The notes under the pieces were generated by a model, which saw nothing but the letters and a program-made list of their open reading frames with translations, searched no databases and had not been told where the DNA came from. DNA of 64,000 nucleotides from G963663775 sp963663775. GTDB lineage: Bacteria; Bacillota; Clostridia; Oscillospirales; Butyricicoccaceae. The DNA lies in NCBI GenBank assembly GCA_963663775.1, contig OY760624.1:1240001-1304000 (forward strand). The letters are read 5' to 3'. Shown piece by piece: positions 8,757 through 16,425 of this stretch (positions are counted from its first letter, which is position 1; the number at the start of each line of letters is the position of its first letter). Position numbers and translations under genes: made by a program.

Positions 8757-9023
8757 TTACTTACGGAGACCGAGTTTCTGAATCAGCGCTCTGTAGCGTT
8801 CGATATCCTTCTTCTGCAGATATTTCAGCATGCTGCGACGCTGACCTACCATCTTGAGCAGACCACGACGAGAGTGGTTGTCCTTGTGGTGCACCTTGAG
8901 GTGCTCTGTCAGCTCGCGGATACGCTCCGTGAGAATAGCGATTTGTACTTCCGGAGAACCGGTGTCGGTTTCGTGGGTACGGTGTGTTTCAATAACAGCT
9001 GCTTTGTTTTCCTTGCGAATCAT
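8757..9023 (-). CDS. rpsO: 30S ribosomal protein S15
   Basis: Primary 16S rRNA-binding protein of the small-subunit platform. The 88 residues match the family length exactly. They include THETDTGSPEVQIA, LTEHLKVHHKDNHSRRGL and the C-terminal RYRALIQKLGLRK. The frame is open 58 codons upstream, but AGAAGGGTG precedes ATG 9023 and family homology begins there. Confidence 0.97.
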   Translation of the reverse strand: MIRKENKAAVIETHRTHETDTGSPEVQIAILTERIRELTEHLKVHHKDNHSRRGLLKMVGQRRSMLKYLQKKDIERYRALIQKLGLRK

Positions 9024-9144
9024 GTGATATTCACCCTTCTGTTTCTTAAAATTTTGTCCCCGCGCACTGCGTAATTGGTGCGGTGAATCGGCGTGGTCAA
9101 ACACGTCTGTCTCCAAAAAAACGAAGTACGGGGCAATTATGTTT

Positions 9145-9173
9145 ATCTTAACACAGGATGTGAGCTTTGTAAA
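9145..9173 (-). promoter_or_regulatory. Promoter for rpsO
   Basis: Minus-strand TTTACA (9173-9168), 17-base spacer, TAAGAT (9150-9145). The leader to the rpsO start is about 115 bases. Confidence 0.6.
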
Positions 9174-9352
9174 GTGAATATATGAAAGCATGCGCAATTT
9201 TGCGGGAAAAATACCTGTTGTTGGATTGAAAAAATGAAGCGGCGCCTTTTCTTCAAAAAATATTTTTCAAAAAATGTTTTAAATTTACATATCCATGCAT
9301 ATATTATGCGTTTTTGATGGATTTTGTGTATAAATTTTATGGATTTTTTACA

Positions 9353-9382
9353 TTGTTTTTATAAAGCGATTTCTGGTATAAT
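9353..9382 (+). promoter_or_regulatory. Promoter upstream of a candidate small RNA
   Basis: TTGTTT (9353-9358), 18-base spacer, TATAAT (9377-9382). No coding frame starts downstream before a terminator at about 9510. Confidence 0.5.
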
Positions 9383-9388
9383 TCATAT

Positions 9389-9513
9389 CGTTGTGAGAAA
9401 CATAGCGAAATTTATCTTCTTGAAATTAGGCGCAAAATGCGTATTGAAATACTATATTTGTTAAAATCGCGGTTGGACTGTGCAATAGTGTGGTCTGAAT
9501 ACCGCGTTTTTTT
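9389..9513 (+). ncRNA. Candidate small RNA
   Basis: The roughly 125 bases between the 9353 promoter and a terminator-like hairpin (9468-9473 pairing with 9501-9506, then seven T) carry no coding frame. An internal CGCA/TGCG hairpin is visible. I cannot assign a known family; length and isolation fit a regulatory RNA. The 9174-9350 stretch upstream is AT-rich with no gene. Confidence 0.4.
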
Positions 9514-9568
9514 ATTGCCGTAATTACGGTGAAAAAAGAAAAGTGCCTCCAAACGGCTAATAATAGAA

Positions 9569-9608
9569 AGCGTGTGTACCGTGAAATGCGAGTACACACG
9601 CTTTTTTT
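9569..9608 (+). terminator. Intrinsic terminator
   Basis: Perfect 11-bp stem (9569-9579 with 9592-9602) followed by seven T. It would end any transcript passing the candidate small RNA and isolates the ferredoxin gene. Confidence 0.75.
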
Positions 9609-9793
9609 GTTTGCAGGCAGCGTACATAAATACCGGTGAAAGGGTGAAGAATAAATTCGGTTATCTGGGTGCAAAAAAAGATAAAAATGAAAACTGTTGT
9701 ATTTACAACGGAAATGCGGCGAGCTATGGCGTATACTAATGGCAAGAAGTCAGACAGGGATGTTCGGAAACAGGATTTGAAGGAGGATGCGTT

Positions 9794-9979
9794 ATGAAAG
9801 CATTTGTAAACGAAGCGTGCATCGGCTGCGGTCTTTGCGCCGGCATTTGCCCAGAGGTCTTTCGCATGAATGATGCCGGTGTTGCAGAAGCGGTGCAGGG
9901 AGAAATTGCACCAGAACTGCAGGGGCAAACCGAAGAAGCAAAAGACGGATGCCCTGTTAGCGCAATCGAGGTAGAGTAA
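9794..9979 (+). CDS. Single-cluster [4Fe-4S] ferredoxin
   Basis: A 61-residue electron carrier. CIGCGLCAGICPEVF near the N-terminus and CPVSAIEVE at the C-terminus supply four cluster ligands plus one extra Cys, the pattern of monocluster ferredoxins. AAGGAGG lies 8 bases before the ATG. It heads a same-strand group with a cupin and hcp. Acting as electron donor to the hybrid-cluster protein is a reasonable inference. Confidence 0.9.
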   Translation: MKAFVNEACIGCGLCAGICPEVFRMNDAGVAEAVQGEIAPELQGQTEEAKDGCPVSAIEVE

Positions 9980-10061
9980 CGTTATAATTAAGAGCCCGTA
10001 TGCACCGACAAGAATTGGTTTGGTGCGGTGCATGCAGGGTTCTTCAGGAAGCGAGAATGAT

Positions 10062-10397
10062 ATGAGTTATATTAAAAATTTCCCCCACGAAACGGTTTTG
10101 CCACTGGCAGAGCAAATTCAAGCGCAGCCTGGGCAGGTGGTCAGCAAGACCTTGACGCAAAATGCCGCAGTGGGCATCACATTGTTTGCGTTTGGCGAAG
10201 GCGAGGCAATCAGTGCGCATGATTCAAGTGGTGATGCACTGGTAACTGTTTTGGAAGGTGTTGGGCAGTTCACAATTGAAGATACCGTATATACCTTGCA
10301 AAAGGGAGATTCTCTCGTTATGCCTGCGAAAAAGCCGCATGCGGTGTTTGCAAAAGAAGCGTTTAAAATGCTGCTCGTTGTGGTTTTTCCGCAATGA
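10062..10397 (+). CDS. Cupin domain protein
   Basis: A 111-residue single-domain beta-barrel protein. The first cupin motif reads GEAISAHDSSGDALVTVLEG and the second GDSLVMPAKKPHAVFA, leaving His, Glu-like and His positions for a metal. The start ATG 10062 follows AGGAAGCGAG. Cupins of this length next to hcp are common in anaerobes, but substrate and metal are unknown. It lies 56 bp before hcp and is probably co-transcribed. Confidence 0.82.
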   Translation: MSYIKNFPHETVLPLAEQIQAQPGQVVSKTLTQNAAVGITLFAFGEGEAISAHDSSGDALVTVLEGVGQFTIEDTVYTLQKGDSLVMPAKKPHAVFAKEAFKMLLVVVFPQ

Positions 10398-10453
10398 TGC
10401 GCATGTGACAGGAATTGAATTTCAAAAACCATTTTTTAGAGGAGAACAATACA

Positions 10454-12292
10454 ATGGAACAGAAGATGTTTTGCTATCAATGTCAAGAAACCGCTGGATG
10501 CACCGGCTGTACATATAAAGGGGTTTGCGGAAAAACGGCGGAAACAGCTACCCTGCAGGATTTGCTGGTGTATGTCACCAAGGGATTGTCCGAAGTGACC
10601 ACTGCGCTGCGTGCAGAGGGCAAGCCGGTAGCGCAGGAAATGAACCACTGGATTACAGAAAATCTGTTTGTCACCATTACAAATGCCAATTTTGATGATG
10701 CAATCATTTTGGCAAGAGCGGAAAAGACAATTGCCCAGACCCAGCAGCTGCGTGCACAATTGACGGATGCAGCCAAGCTTTCCGAAGCGGCACGTTGGAA
10801 CGGCGGCGACCAAGCGACACTCGAGGCAAAAGCAAAGACGGTGGGCGTGCTGGCAACCGAAAATGAAGATGTGCGCAGTCTGCGAGAGCTGATTGTATAT
10901 GGGCTAAAGGGCATGGCGGCATATTCGCATCATGCAAACGCACTGCAGAAGGATAGCGAAGACGTGGACGCATTTTTGCAGCGTGCACTGGCAAGCACGT
11001 TGGATGACAGCTTGTCTGTCGATGCATTGGTGGCACTGACGCTGGAAACCGGCAAATACGGGGTCGATGTGATGGCGTTGCTGGATGCGGCGAATACCGG
11101 CGCATATGGCAGCCCTGAAATCACAAAGGTCAATATTGGCGTGCGCAGCAATCCGGCAATCTTGATTTCGGGTCATGACTTGCATGACTTGGAGATGCTT
11201 CTGCGACAGACGGAAAACACCGGTGTGGATGTCTATACCCATTCGGAGATGCTGCCGGCACATTATTATCCCGCCTTTAAGAAATACAGCCACTTCGCAG
11301 GCAACTATGGCAACGCATGGTGGAAGCAAAATGAGGAATTTGCATCCTTCAATGGTCCGATTTTGCTCACCACCAACTGCTTGGTGCCGCCCAAGGACAG
11401 CTATAAAGAACGGGTGTATACAACCGGTGCGGTTGGATTCCCAGGATGCAAGCACATTGCCGGCGGCATTGGAGCGGAAAAAGACTTCTCCGAGCTGATT
11501 GCACACGCAAAAAAATGTGCGCCGCCAACGGAAATTGAAACCGGTGAAATTGTCGGCGGCTTTGCACACAATCAGGTCTTGGCACTGGCAGACAAAATCG
11601 TGGACGCTGTGAAGAGCGGCGCAATCGGAAAATTTGTGGTTATGGCGGGTTGTGACGGGCGCAGCAAATCACGCAACTACTACACCGACTTTGCGAAAGC
11701 ATTGCCGAAGGATGCGGTCATTTTGACAGCAGGTTGTGCAAAATACAAATACAATAAGCTGAATTTGGGCGACATTGGTGGCATTCCGCGTGTGTTGGAT
11801 GCAGGACAGTGCAATGATTCCTATTCTCTGGCGGTGATTGCGCTGAAGCTGAAGGAAGTATTTGGACTAGATGACATCAATGAACTGCCGATTGTGTATA
11901 ACATCGCATGGTATGAGCAAAAAGCGGTGATTGTGCTGCTGGCACTGCTCCATCTGGGCGTGAAAAACATTCACTTGGGACCGACGCTGCCGGCGTTCCT
12001 TTCGGAAAACGTGGCAAAGGTTTTGGTAGATAACTTTGGCATTGCAGGCATTTCCACCGTGGAAGATGATTTAAAGCTGTTCTTTGGAGAGGATGCCGCA
12101 GTAGCAGAGAGCATCACGGCAGATATGAAAATCGGCGATATTCTGTGTGCAGATGCGGCGGCAGCAGAGGTTTTGACAAGCTGCGGCATGCATTGTCTGG
12201 GTTGCCCATCATCGCAGATGGAAACGTTGCAGGAAGCGTGTGCGGTGCATGGTTTAAACGTAGAGGAAGTGCTGCAAAAACTCAATGGCTGA
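10454..12292 (+). CDS. hcp: Hybrid-cluster protein (hydroxylamine/NO reductase) with C-terminal DUF1858-like domain
   Basis: Cytosolic reductase acting in nitrosative-stress defence, reported to reduce NO or hydroxylamine. The N-terminus has the cubane-cluster ligands in a C-x2-C-x8-C-x5-C pattern (CYQCQ ... GVCGK), as in anaerobes. Later motifs include NCLVPP, GFPGCKHI, AGCDGR, GCAKYK, DAGQCNDSYS and GPTLPAFLS for the hybrid Fe-S-O cluster. After the usual end near residue 545 there is an extra domain of about 65 residues with CGMHCLGCPSSQ, typical of DUF1858. AGAGGAGAAC precedes ATG 10454. Confidence 0.94.
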   Translation: MEQKMFCYQCQETAGCTGCTYKGVCGKTAETATLQDLLVYVTKGLSEVTTALRAEGKPVAQEMNHWITENLFVTITNANFDDAIILARAEKTIAQTQQLRAQLTDAAKLSEAARWNGGDQATLEAKAKTVGVLATENEDVRSLRELIVYGLKGMAAYSHHANALQKDSEDVDAFLQRALASTLDDSLSVDALVALTLETGKYGVDVMALLDAANTGAYGSPEITKVNIGVRSNPAILISGHDLHDLEMLLRQTENTGVDVYTHSEMLPAHYYPAFKKYSHFAGNYGNAWWKQNEEFASFNGPILLTTNCLVPPKDSYKERVYTTGAVGFPGCKHIAGGIGAEKDFSELIAHAKKCAPPTEIETGEIVGGFAHNQVLALADKIVDAVKSGAIGKFVVMAGCDGRSKSRNYYTDFAKALPKDAVILTAGCAKYKYNKLNLGDIGGIPRVLDAGQCNDSYSLAVIALKLKEVFGLDDINELPIVYNIAWYEQKAVIVLLALLHLGVKNIHLGPTLPAFLSENVAKVLVDNFGIAGISTVEDDLKLFFGEDAAVAESITADMKIGDILCADAAAAEVLTSCGMHCLGCPSSQMETLQEACAVHGLNVEEVLQKLNG

Positions 12293-12303
12293 TGCCAATG
12301 GTT

Positions 12304-13032
12304 TCAAATCGCAAAACCACCGCTTACCCCAAGGACTTGTCCTGTGATAAAGGATGATGGGGATTCACATAAAAACAAAATGGTTTGCGCTACCTCGGCG
12401 GGGGAACCCAAGCGGCAAAGCGGGGTTTCCTCTGCCAAGGCACGCAGGGTGGCAGGGTCGTGCAGGGCATTCATATCGGTGTCAATCACCCCTGGCGCAA
12501 TGCAGTTGACATGAATGCCGGAAGGACCAAGCTCTTGGGCAAGCGATTTGGTCAGACCAATCACAGCGGCTTTGGAGGCGGCATAGTGGCTTTCGCAGGA
12601 AGCACCTGTGACACCCCAAATAGAGGATACGGTGACGATACGACCTGCTTTGCGGTGCACCATTTCCGCAAGGCAGGCTTGTATGGTATACAGCATGCTT
12701 TTGACATTGCCGTTAAACATTTCATCCCAATCGGCATCGGTCAAATCGCAAAACATTTTTTGCTGTGCTATGCCTGCGTTGCAAACTACGGCATGGATTT
12801 CACCAAAGTGTGCACGAATTTGGGCGGCACTTTGCTCTGTTTGCGCACGTGAGGTCATGTCGCTTTGAATAGCAAGGACAGGGTAGCCGGACAGATGCTG
12901 TACGAGCTGTTGGGCGGCAGCTGTGTTCGTGCGATAGGTGAAGGCAACTTGCCAACCGGTAGCGGCAAATGCGTGTACAGTGGCGGCGCCAATGCCACGA
13001 GAACCGCCCGTAATCCAAACAGTTTTTTGCAT
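12304..13032 (-). CDS. Short-chain dehydrogenase/reductase, FabG-like
   Basis: NAD(P)-dependent oxidoreductase of 242 residues. The Rossmann motif GGSRGIG, NAG, the catalytic Ser in SSIWG and YAASK are all present, followed by PGVIDTDM. The closest functional family is 3-oxoacyl-ACP reductase. Since no other fatty-acid genes are adjacent, a different carbonyl substrate is equally possible. AGGAGG precedes ATG 13032. It converges on hcp with 11 bases between the stops. Confidence 0.87.
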   Translation of the reverse strand: MQKTVWITGGSRGIGAATVHAFAATGWQVAFTYRTNTAAAQQLVQHLSGYPVLAIQSDMTSRAQTEQSAAQIRAHFGEIHAVVCNAGIAQQKMFCDLTDADWDEMFNGNVKSMLYTIQACLAEMVHRKAGRIVTVSSIWGVTGASCESHYAASKAAVIGLTKSLAQELGPSGIHVNCIAPGVIDTDMNALHDPATLRALAEETPLCRLGSPAEVAQTILFLCESPSSFITGQVLGVSGGFAI

Positions 13033-13204
13033 AGAATCCTCCTGTGCGGTGTGATGTGTGTATGCGTTCAATATAGCACAAAGTGTGGGGAATGACAATG
13101 CGCTGCAGCAGGCAGAACAAAATCAGACTTTTTTCAAAATTCCTATTGACAATGTCGCTGGATTTTGCTATTCTATATTAGCACTATGAATTGTGTTGCG
13201 ATAT

Positions 13205-13278
13205 GCGGGTGTTGTTCAATGGTAGAATGTCAGCCTTCCAAGCTGAATACGTGGGTTCGATTCCCATCACCCGCTCCA
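13205..13278 (+). tRNA. tRNA-Gly(TCC)
   Basis: Cloverleaf with acceptor GCGGGTG/CACCCGC, anticodon loop CTTCCAA, T arm GTGGGTTCGATTCCCAT and encoded CCA. First of five tRNA genes on the plus strand. Confidence 0.95.
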
Positions 13279-13354
13279 TTTTTACCGAGAAGGCAACTTT
13301 GAAACTGTAAATCAAATATAGATGAGTTGCTTTTAGGTGGGGGTTCTCCTTTAT

Positions 13355-13431
<77 letters not shown>

Positions 13432-13456
13432 TTTCTTTCAATGCAGAACGATATAT

Positions 13457-13534
<78 letters not shown>

Positions 13535-13548
13535 TTTATAATGTTTTA

Positions 13549-13581
13549 ACAGAAGGCGCTGCAAGCCGCAGCGCCTTCTGT
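13549..13581. repeat. Strong hairpin between tRNA-His and tRNA-Gln
   Basis: Perfect 14-bp stem (13549-13562 with 13568-13581) and a 5-base loop. No T run follows on the plus strand, so it is more likely a processing or attenuation structure than a complete terminator. Confidence 0.6.
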
Positions 13582-13611
13582 ATAGGACATAACTTCGGTG
13601 ATTATGGATAA

Positions 13612-13686
13612 TGGGGCGTAGCCAAGTGGTAAGGCACGGGACTTTGACTCCCGCATTCGCTGGTTCAAGTCCAGCCGTCCCAGCCA
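13612..13686 (+). tRNA. tRNA-Gln(TTG)
   Basis: Acceptor TGGGGCG/CGTCCCA, anticodon loop CTTTGAC, T loop TTCAAGT, encoded CCA. Confidence 0.95.
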
Positions 13687-13726
13687 ATTTCCAACATCAA
13701 GTGTTTCAATTTCAATAATAAAATAT

Positions 13727-13802
13727 GGTCCATTAGCTCAGTCGGTAGAGCACCTGCCTTTTAAGCAGGGTGTCCCGGGTTCGAATCCCGGATGGGCCAC
13801 CA
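13727..13802 (+). tRNA. tRNA-Lys(TTT), integration target
   Basis: Complete cloverleaf with anticodon loop CTTTTAA and encoded CCA. Its 3' part, from the anticodon loop onwards, is repeated at 26377, marking the insertion of the 12.6-kb element. The gene itself is restored by the element's left end. Confidence 0.95.
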
Positions 13803-13806
13803 ACAA
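13758..13806 (+). repeat. attL: 49-bp direct repeat in tRNA-Lys
   Basis: Identical to 26377-26425 over 49 bases, beginning in the anticodon loop and extending four bases past the tRNA CCA. Flanking bases differ on both sides, defining the crossover segment. Confidence 0.93.
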
Positions 13807-13807
13807 A

Positions 13808-13876
13808 GATATTGCAATAAACTCAACCATTTTGATTGAGTTTATTGCAATATCCACAAGTTTGTAGAACTTGTGG
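13808..13876. repeat. Two consecutive hairpins beside attL
   Basis: A perfect 19-bp inverted repeat (13808-13826 with 13836-13854) starts two bases inside attL. A perfect 9-bp one (13854-13862 with 13868-13876) touches it. No T run follows. Candidates are recombinase or excisionase binding sites, or a transcription barrier that protects the element from tRNA transcription. Confidence 0.6.
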
Positions 13877-13879
13877 TGG

Positions 13880-14363
13880 CATGATTGTTTTGTCTATTTT
13901 AAATATCTCGCCCTCTCTTATTAGAAAAGGCGAGATACCTAAAATACATTAACAGTAAGGGCTTTTACTCCCTTGATTCCTCAAAGCCGCACAGTGAGTT
14001 TTCTCCAGTGCGCTATCTCCATGCAATCGTGAATACAAACTTCACAGAGATCGTCGGTTCCGATCCGACGCCGCCCCCTAGTTAAGGGTTTTCTATTGGG
14101 CCACGAGTGTCATTATTGGGTGTAGGATTTCGGTTTTGCGAAACAGTGTGTTTTATCGCTCGATTAGCAGAAGCTGATGTCTTGGCGTACATTGTGTCCG
14201 GCCTGCTACTTCTCCGTTGCTTGAGGAGAATATTATTTTGTCAAGGTGCCGTAAATCTCTCAACTTCCCGCTAACAGGGGGGCGATCCGACAAAATTTAA
14301 TATGTTCATCGGTTCGCCCGTTGAGAGGTCGTGTATGTGTTTGCTCCACATGCACGATTTTTT
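13880..14363 (+). ncRNA. Candidate large structured RNA
   Basis: About 480 bases without a coding frame but rich in helices: 13904-13912 with 13929-13937; GTCGG/CCGAC near 14051-14067; 14257-14264 with 14320-14327 enclosing 14280-14290 with 14309-14319. It ends in a strong terminator (14329-14339 with 14347-14357, then six T). Size, position next to a tRNA gene on a mobile element and an intrinsic terminator resemble the large ornate RNAs ROOL and GOLLD. I cannot match the sequence to either from memory, so the family is open. Confidence 0.45.
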
Positions 14364-14726
14364 ATTTTAACAGCCGAATGGCTGCTAAAACCATGGTTGA
14401 TGCTTGTCCAACGTGTGACAGAGAATGAACGCCATAAAAGTTATTTTGGAAAAAAATAACTTTCCAACAGTTTCCCATCGAAAAGCCTTGAAAAAGTTTT
14501 CTTATGCGTGTTATACTTACATAAGTCTTCTCATCAGCCTGCAATGGTCTTTTCATTGTCTGGCGCATGACTGCCGTTTCCTGCGAAGATTCGGCAGTCT
14601 ATGAGAGGACGTTTTTTGTGTCTCTCAATATGTATATTATGCTACAAAATTCTAAGAAAAGCAATATATTCGGTTAATTCAAAGGAAAATATTTCTTTTG
14701 TTTTCGTTGCTCGTTTATAGAATCTG
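14364..14726. other. Intergenic stretch with two hairpins
   Basis: No convincing gene. A minus-strand frame of 68 codons (14362-14568) has a weak ribosome site and unremarkable composition. Hairpins lie at about 14568-14598 (GACTGCCG/CGGCAGTC) and 14600-14627 (GAGAGGAC...GTCTCTC). Confidence 0.4.
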
Positions 14727-14960
14727 CTATGATTTGCTGATGAGCCGCTCTAGGCAGTCAACGCTGCCTTCATCATTAAAGGTGTATTTAACTTCATACA
14801 CCGTCGGTTGATTTTCATAATGCTGTACGACCGCAACAGCTGCGAGGTTGAGTAAGGATGCCAACAGGATAACGATTCCTGCGAAGGCTGCTAAGAGAAG
14901 TCTTTTCTGCCAACGATATTTACGGCGCAGCTGCTGTCTTTCGGTAGTGTTTTTTTTCAT
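14727..14960 (-). CDS. Small single-span membrane protein
   Basis: A 77-residue protein: a basic N-terminus (RRKYRWQKR), one hydrophobic helix of about 22 residues, and an acidic extracytoplasmic tail. AAAGGAT precedes ATG 14960. It is the last gene of a four-gene minus-strand operon starting at 15691. I do not recognise a family; function unknown. Confidence 0.6.
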   Translation of the reverse strand: MKKNTTERQQLRRKYRWQKRLLLAAFAGIVILLASLLNLAAVAVVQHYENQPTVYEVKYTFNDEGSVDCLERLISKS

Positions 14961-15010
14961 GGTACTATCCTTTCCGTCAGGCTGAAAGATGCCTGGCACA
15001 GCACATATAT

Positions 15011-15268
15011 TTATTCTCCCAATTCATGATAGATGGCTTTGGGATATTCCAAGTGATTCCATACGCCGCCAATCAGCGTCAATGTTTCTGCAATTCCATA
15101 GGCTTCACCACGTGCGGTATCAGCCATGCGTAGTTTTATTTCAGCCGTAACCTCATCACCAGAAGCGAGTGCAGCAGTATATTCCTGCATACTGCGTTTG
15201 CTTTCTTTTGCTTTCAGGATGCCATACTGAAACGCCTTAGTTACACCGGTCAATTCTCGTTTGGTCAT
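15011..15268 (-). CDS. Hypothetical protein of a mobile-element operon
   Basis: An 85-residue soluble, largely helical protein with AKESKRSMQEYTAALASGD. AGGAGG precedes ATG 15268. It lies between two other small genes of the same operon. No catalytic motif is visible. Confidence 0.65.
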   Translation of the reverse strand: MTKRELTGVTKAFQYGILKAKESKRSMQEYTAALASGDEVTAEIKLRMADTARGEAYGIAETLTLIGGVWNHLEYPKAIYHELGE

Positions 15269-15323
15269 TTTCCGAAACCTCCTAGCCTTGCCGGTCTTAT
15301 ACCCGACCGGCAGGGTATATTGT

Positions 15324-15515
15324 TTAGATCTTTTTGACTCCTGCGAAGATCATTCGATTTGTGCCAATGTTTTTGCCATAGACTTCGTACATGGTATCCT
15401 TGTAGTGTGTTGGTTCAACGAAGCCTTGCTTTCTGGCCGATGCAAGGCTCCTACAAGTCTTTGCGATCTGTACCGTGCAAAAGCGTGGTGTTCTGATATA
15501 ATCCCCTTTTTTCAT
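15324..15515 (-). CDS. Conserved small protein of clostridial mobile elements
   Basis: 63 residues starting MKKGDYIRTPRFCTVQI, with EPTHYKDTMYEVYGKNIG. Proteins with this beginning are frequent in Firmic ICEs (family knowledge, unnamed). AGGAGG precedes the ATG, which overlaps the stop of the 59-residue gene upstream (ATGA), so translation is coupled. Confidence 0.7.
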   Translation of the reverse strand: MKKGDYIRTPRFCTVQIAKTCRSLASARKQGFVEPTHYKDTMYEVYGKNIGTNRMIFAGVKKI

Positions 15516-15691
15516 TTGCTGTGCCCTCCTGCATTTCTTTTGTAATCTGCTGATATAAGTTTAGCTACAGTGAAAATTTGTTTGACAGAGCTTCTGTTCG
15601 TTTCAAGTTGCTGAATCAAATACTCGGCTGTGTTTGGCGGTAATATTTCTGATTTGGTGCAGAGTTTTTCAATAAGAAACTTCTTGGTCAT
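15512..15691 (-). CDS. Small 59-residue helical protein
   Basis: First gene of the small operon: ATG 15691 after an AAGAAGATA stretch, starting MTKKFLIEKL, with TAEYLIQQLETNRSSVKQIF. It ends by overlapping the next start (ATGA). No known family; length, coupling and the strong regulated promoter directly upstream support a real gene. Confidence 0.6.
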   Translation of the reverse strand: MTKKFLIEKLCTKSEILPPNTAEYLIQQLETNRSSVKQIFTVAKLISADYKRNAGGHSK

Positions 15692-15728
15692 TTCTGTATC
15701 TTCTTTCGAAGCTGTTCTCTATATTCTT

Positions 15729-15757
15729 ATTATACATCATGTACATGATGGTTTCAA
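15729..15757 (-). promoter_or_regulatory. Promoter with operator filling its spacer
   Basis: Minus-strand TTGAAA (15757-15752), 17-base spacer, TATAAT (15734-15729). The spacer contains the perfect 16-bp palindrome CATCATGTACATGATG (15735-15750). A repressor bound there would block polymerase. It drives the four small genes leading to 14727. Confidence 0.75.
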
Positions 15758-15801
15758 TGTGCAATAGACACAAACATGTACAAGACGTTTGTGCAATTTT
15801 G

Positions 15802-15813
15802 TCATGTACATGA
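15802..15813. promoter_or_regulatory. Second operator palindrome
   Basis: TCATGTACATGA is the core of the palindrome at 15735-15750. It overlaps a weak plus-strand -35 (TGAACA 15811-15816) with TATAAC at 15834-15839 that would express the RHH gene. A half-similar AACATGTACAAG lies at 15773-15784. Confidence 0.6.
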
Positions 15814-15854
15814 ACATTTGCACATGGTATGCTTATAACAAAGGTGGTGATAGG

Positions 15855-16031
15855 ATGGATGCCGACAAGAAAATAGATTATCGTAATAAGTGGCAAAAAG
15901 AAAATCAAGAGCGAATCATTCTAATGGTCAAGAAAGGAAAAAAAGAATGCATTCGTTCGCATGCTGAAGCTAAAGGCATGAGCCTAAATGCGTATATCAA
16001 CGAGCTAATTGAAAAAGACATGCAGAAATAA
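15855..16031 (+). CDS. Ribbon-helix-helix DNA-binding protein, probable autorepressor
   Basis: 58 residues with the Arc/MetJ-like layout: a short beta strand (ERIILMVKKG) followed by two helices ending AEAKGMSLNAYINELIEKD. ATG 15855 follows AGGTGGTGATAGG. It is divergent from the small-gene operon, and the region between contains two matching palindromes, so it probably represses both promoters. An antitoxin role is possible, but no toxin is adjacent. Confidence 0.75.
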   Translation: MDADKKIDYRNKWQKENQERIILMVKKGKKECIRSHAEAKGMSLNAYINELIEKDMQK

Positions 16032-16037
16032 AAAAGC

Positions 16038-16077
16038 AAAAGGTGCTATCGGTCAAGGCAGCACCTTTTATTTTTTT
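16038..16077 (+). terminator. Intrinsic terminator after the RHH gene
   Basis: Stem AAAGGTGC (16039-16046) with GCACCTTT (16061-16068), followed by a T-rich run. Confidence 0.75.
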
Positions 16078-16425
16078 CCTTTTGTATGTGATTGAAATAG
16101 ATTTATATTCTATAATTTGAATATTCGACTTGTTTTTTGAAATATTGACATTCGTTTGAGGTTGATATATCATAAAAGCAATCTGTTGCTTTTATATCGG
16201 CGTGTGCTGCTGATAACAGAGTGGATTGACAACAGGGTTTAGCAAAAATGCGCAGCTCAGTCAATTCCAGATTTGTACCATAATTTGCAGTTAAGTTCAA
16301 AGATTTACTAGAGATGACAATTCCTTAATAAATGAAAATACGAATCGCTCTGTGATGGGGATTATGCTAAACCACGCAACTAAGGCGGAACCTGATGATT
16401 TACGAATATTGGGATGTGATTATAT
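16078..16425. other. Intergenic region with a half copy of the dispersed palindromic repeat
   Basis: No gene supported. 16237-16259 (TTTAGCAAAAATGCGCAGCTC) is the 3' arm of the repeat family seen in full at 37347-37431. Confidence 0.5.

Noticed and set aside
14362..14568. 68-codon minus-strand gene at the ICE left end
   Set aside because: Weak ribosome site, no motif, and it abuts the terminator of the candidate structured RNA.
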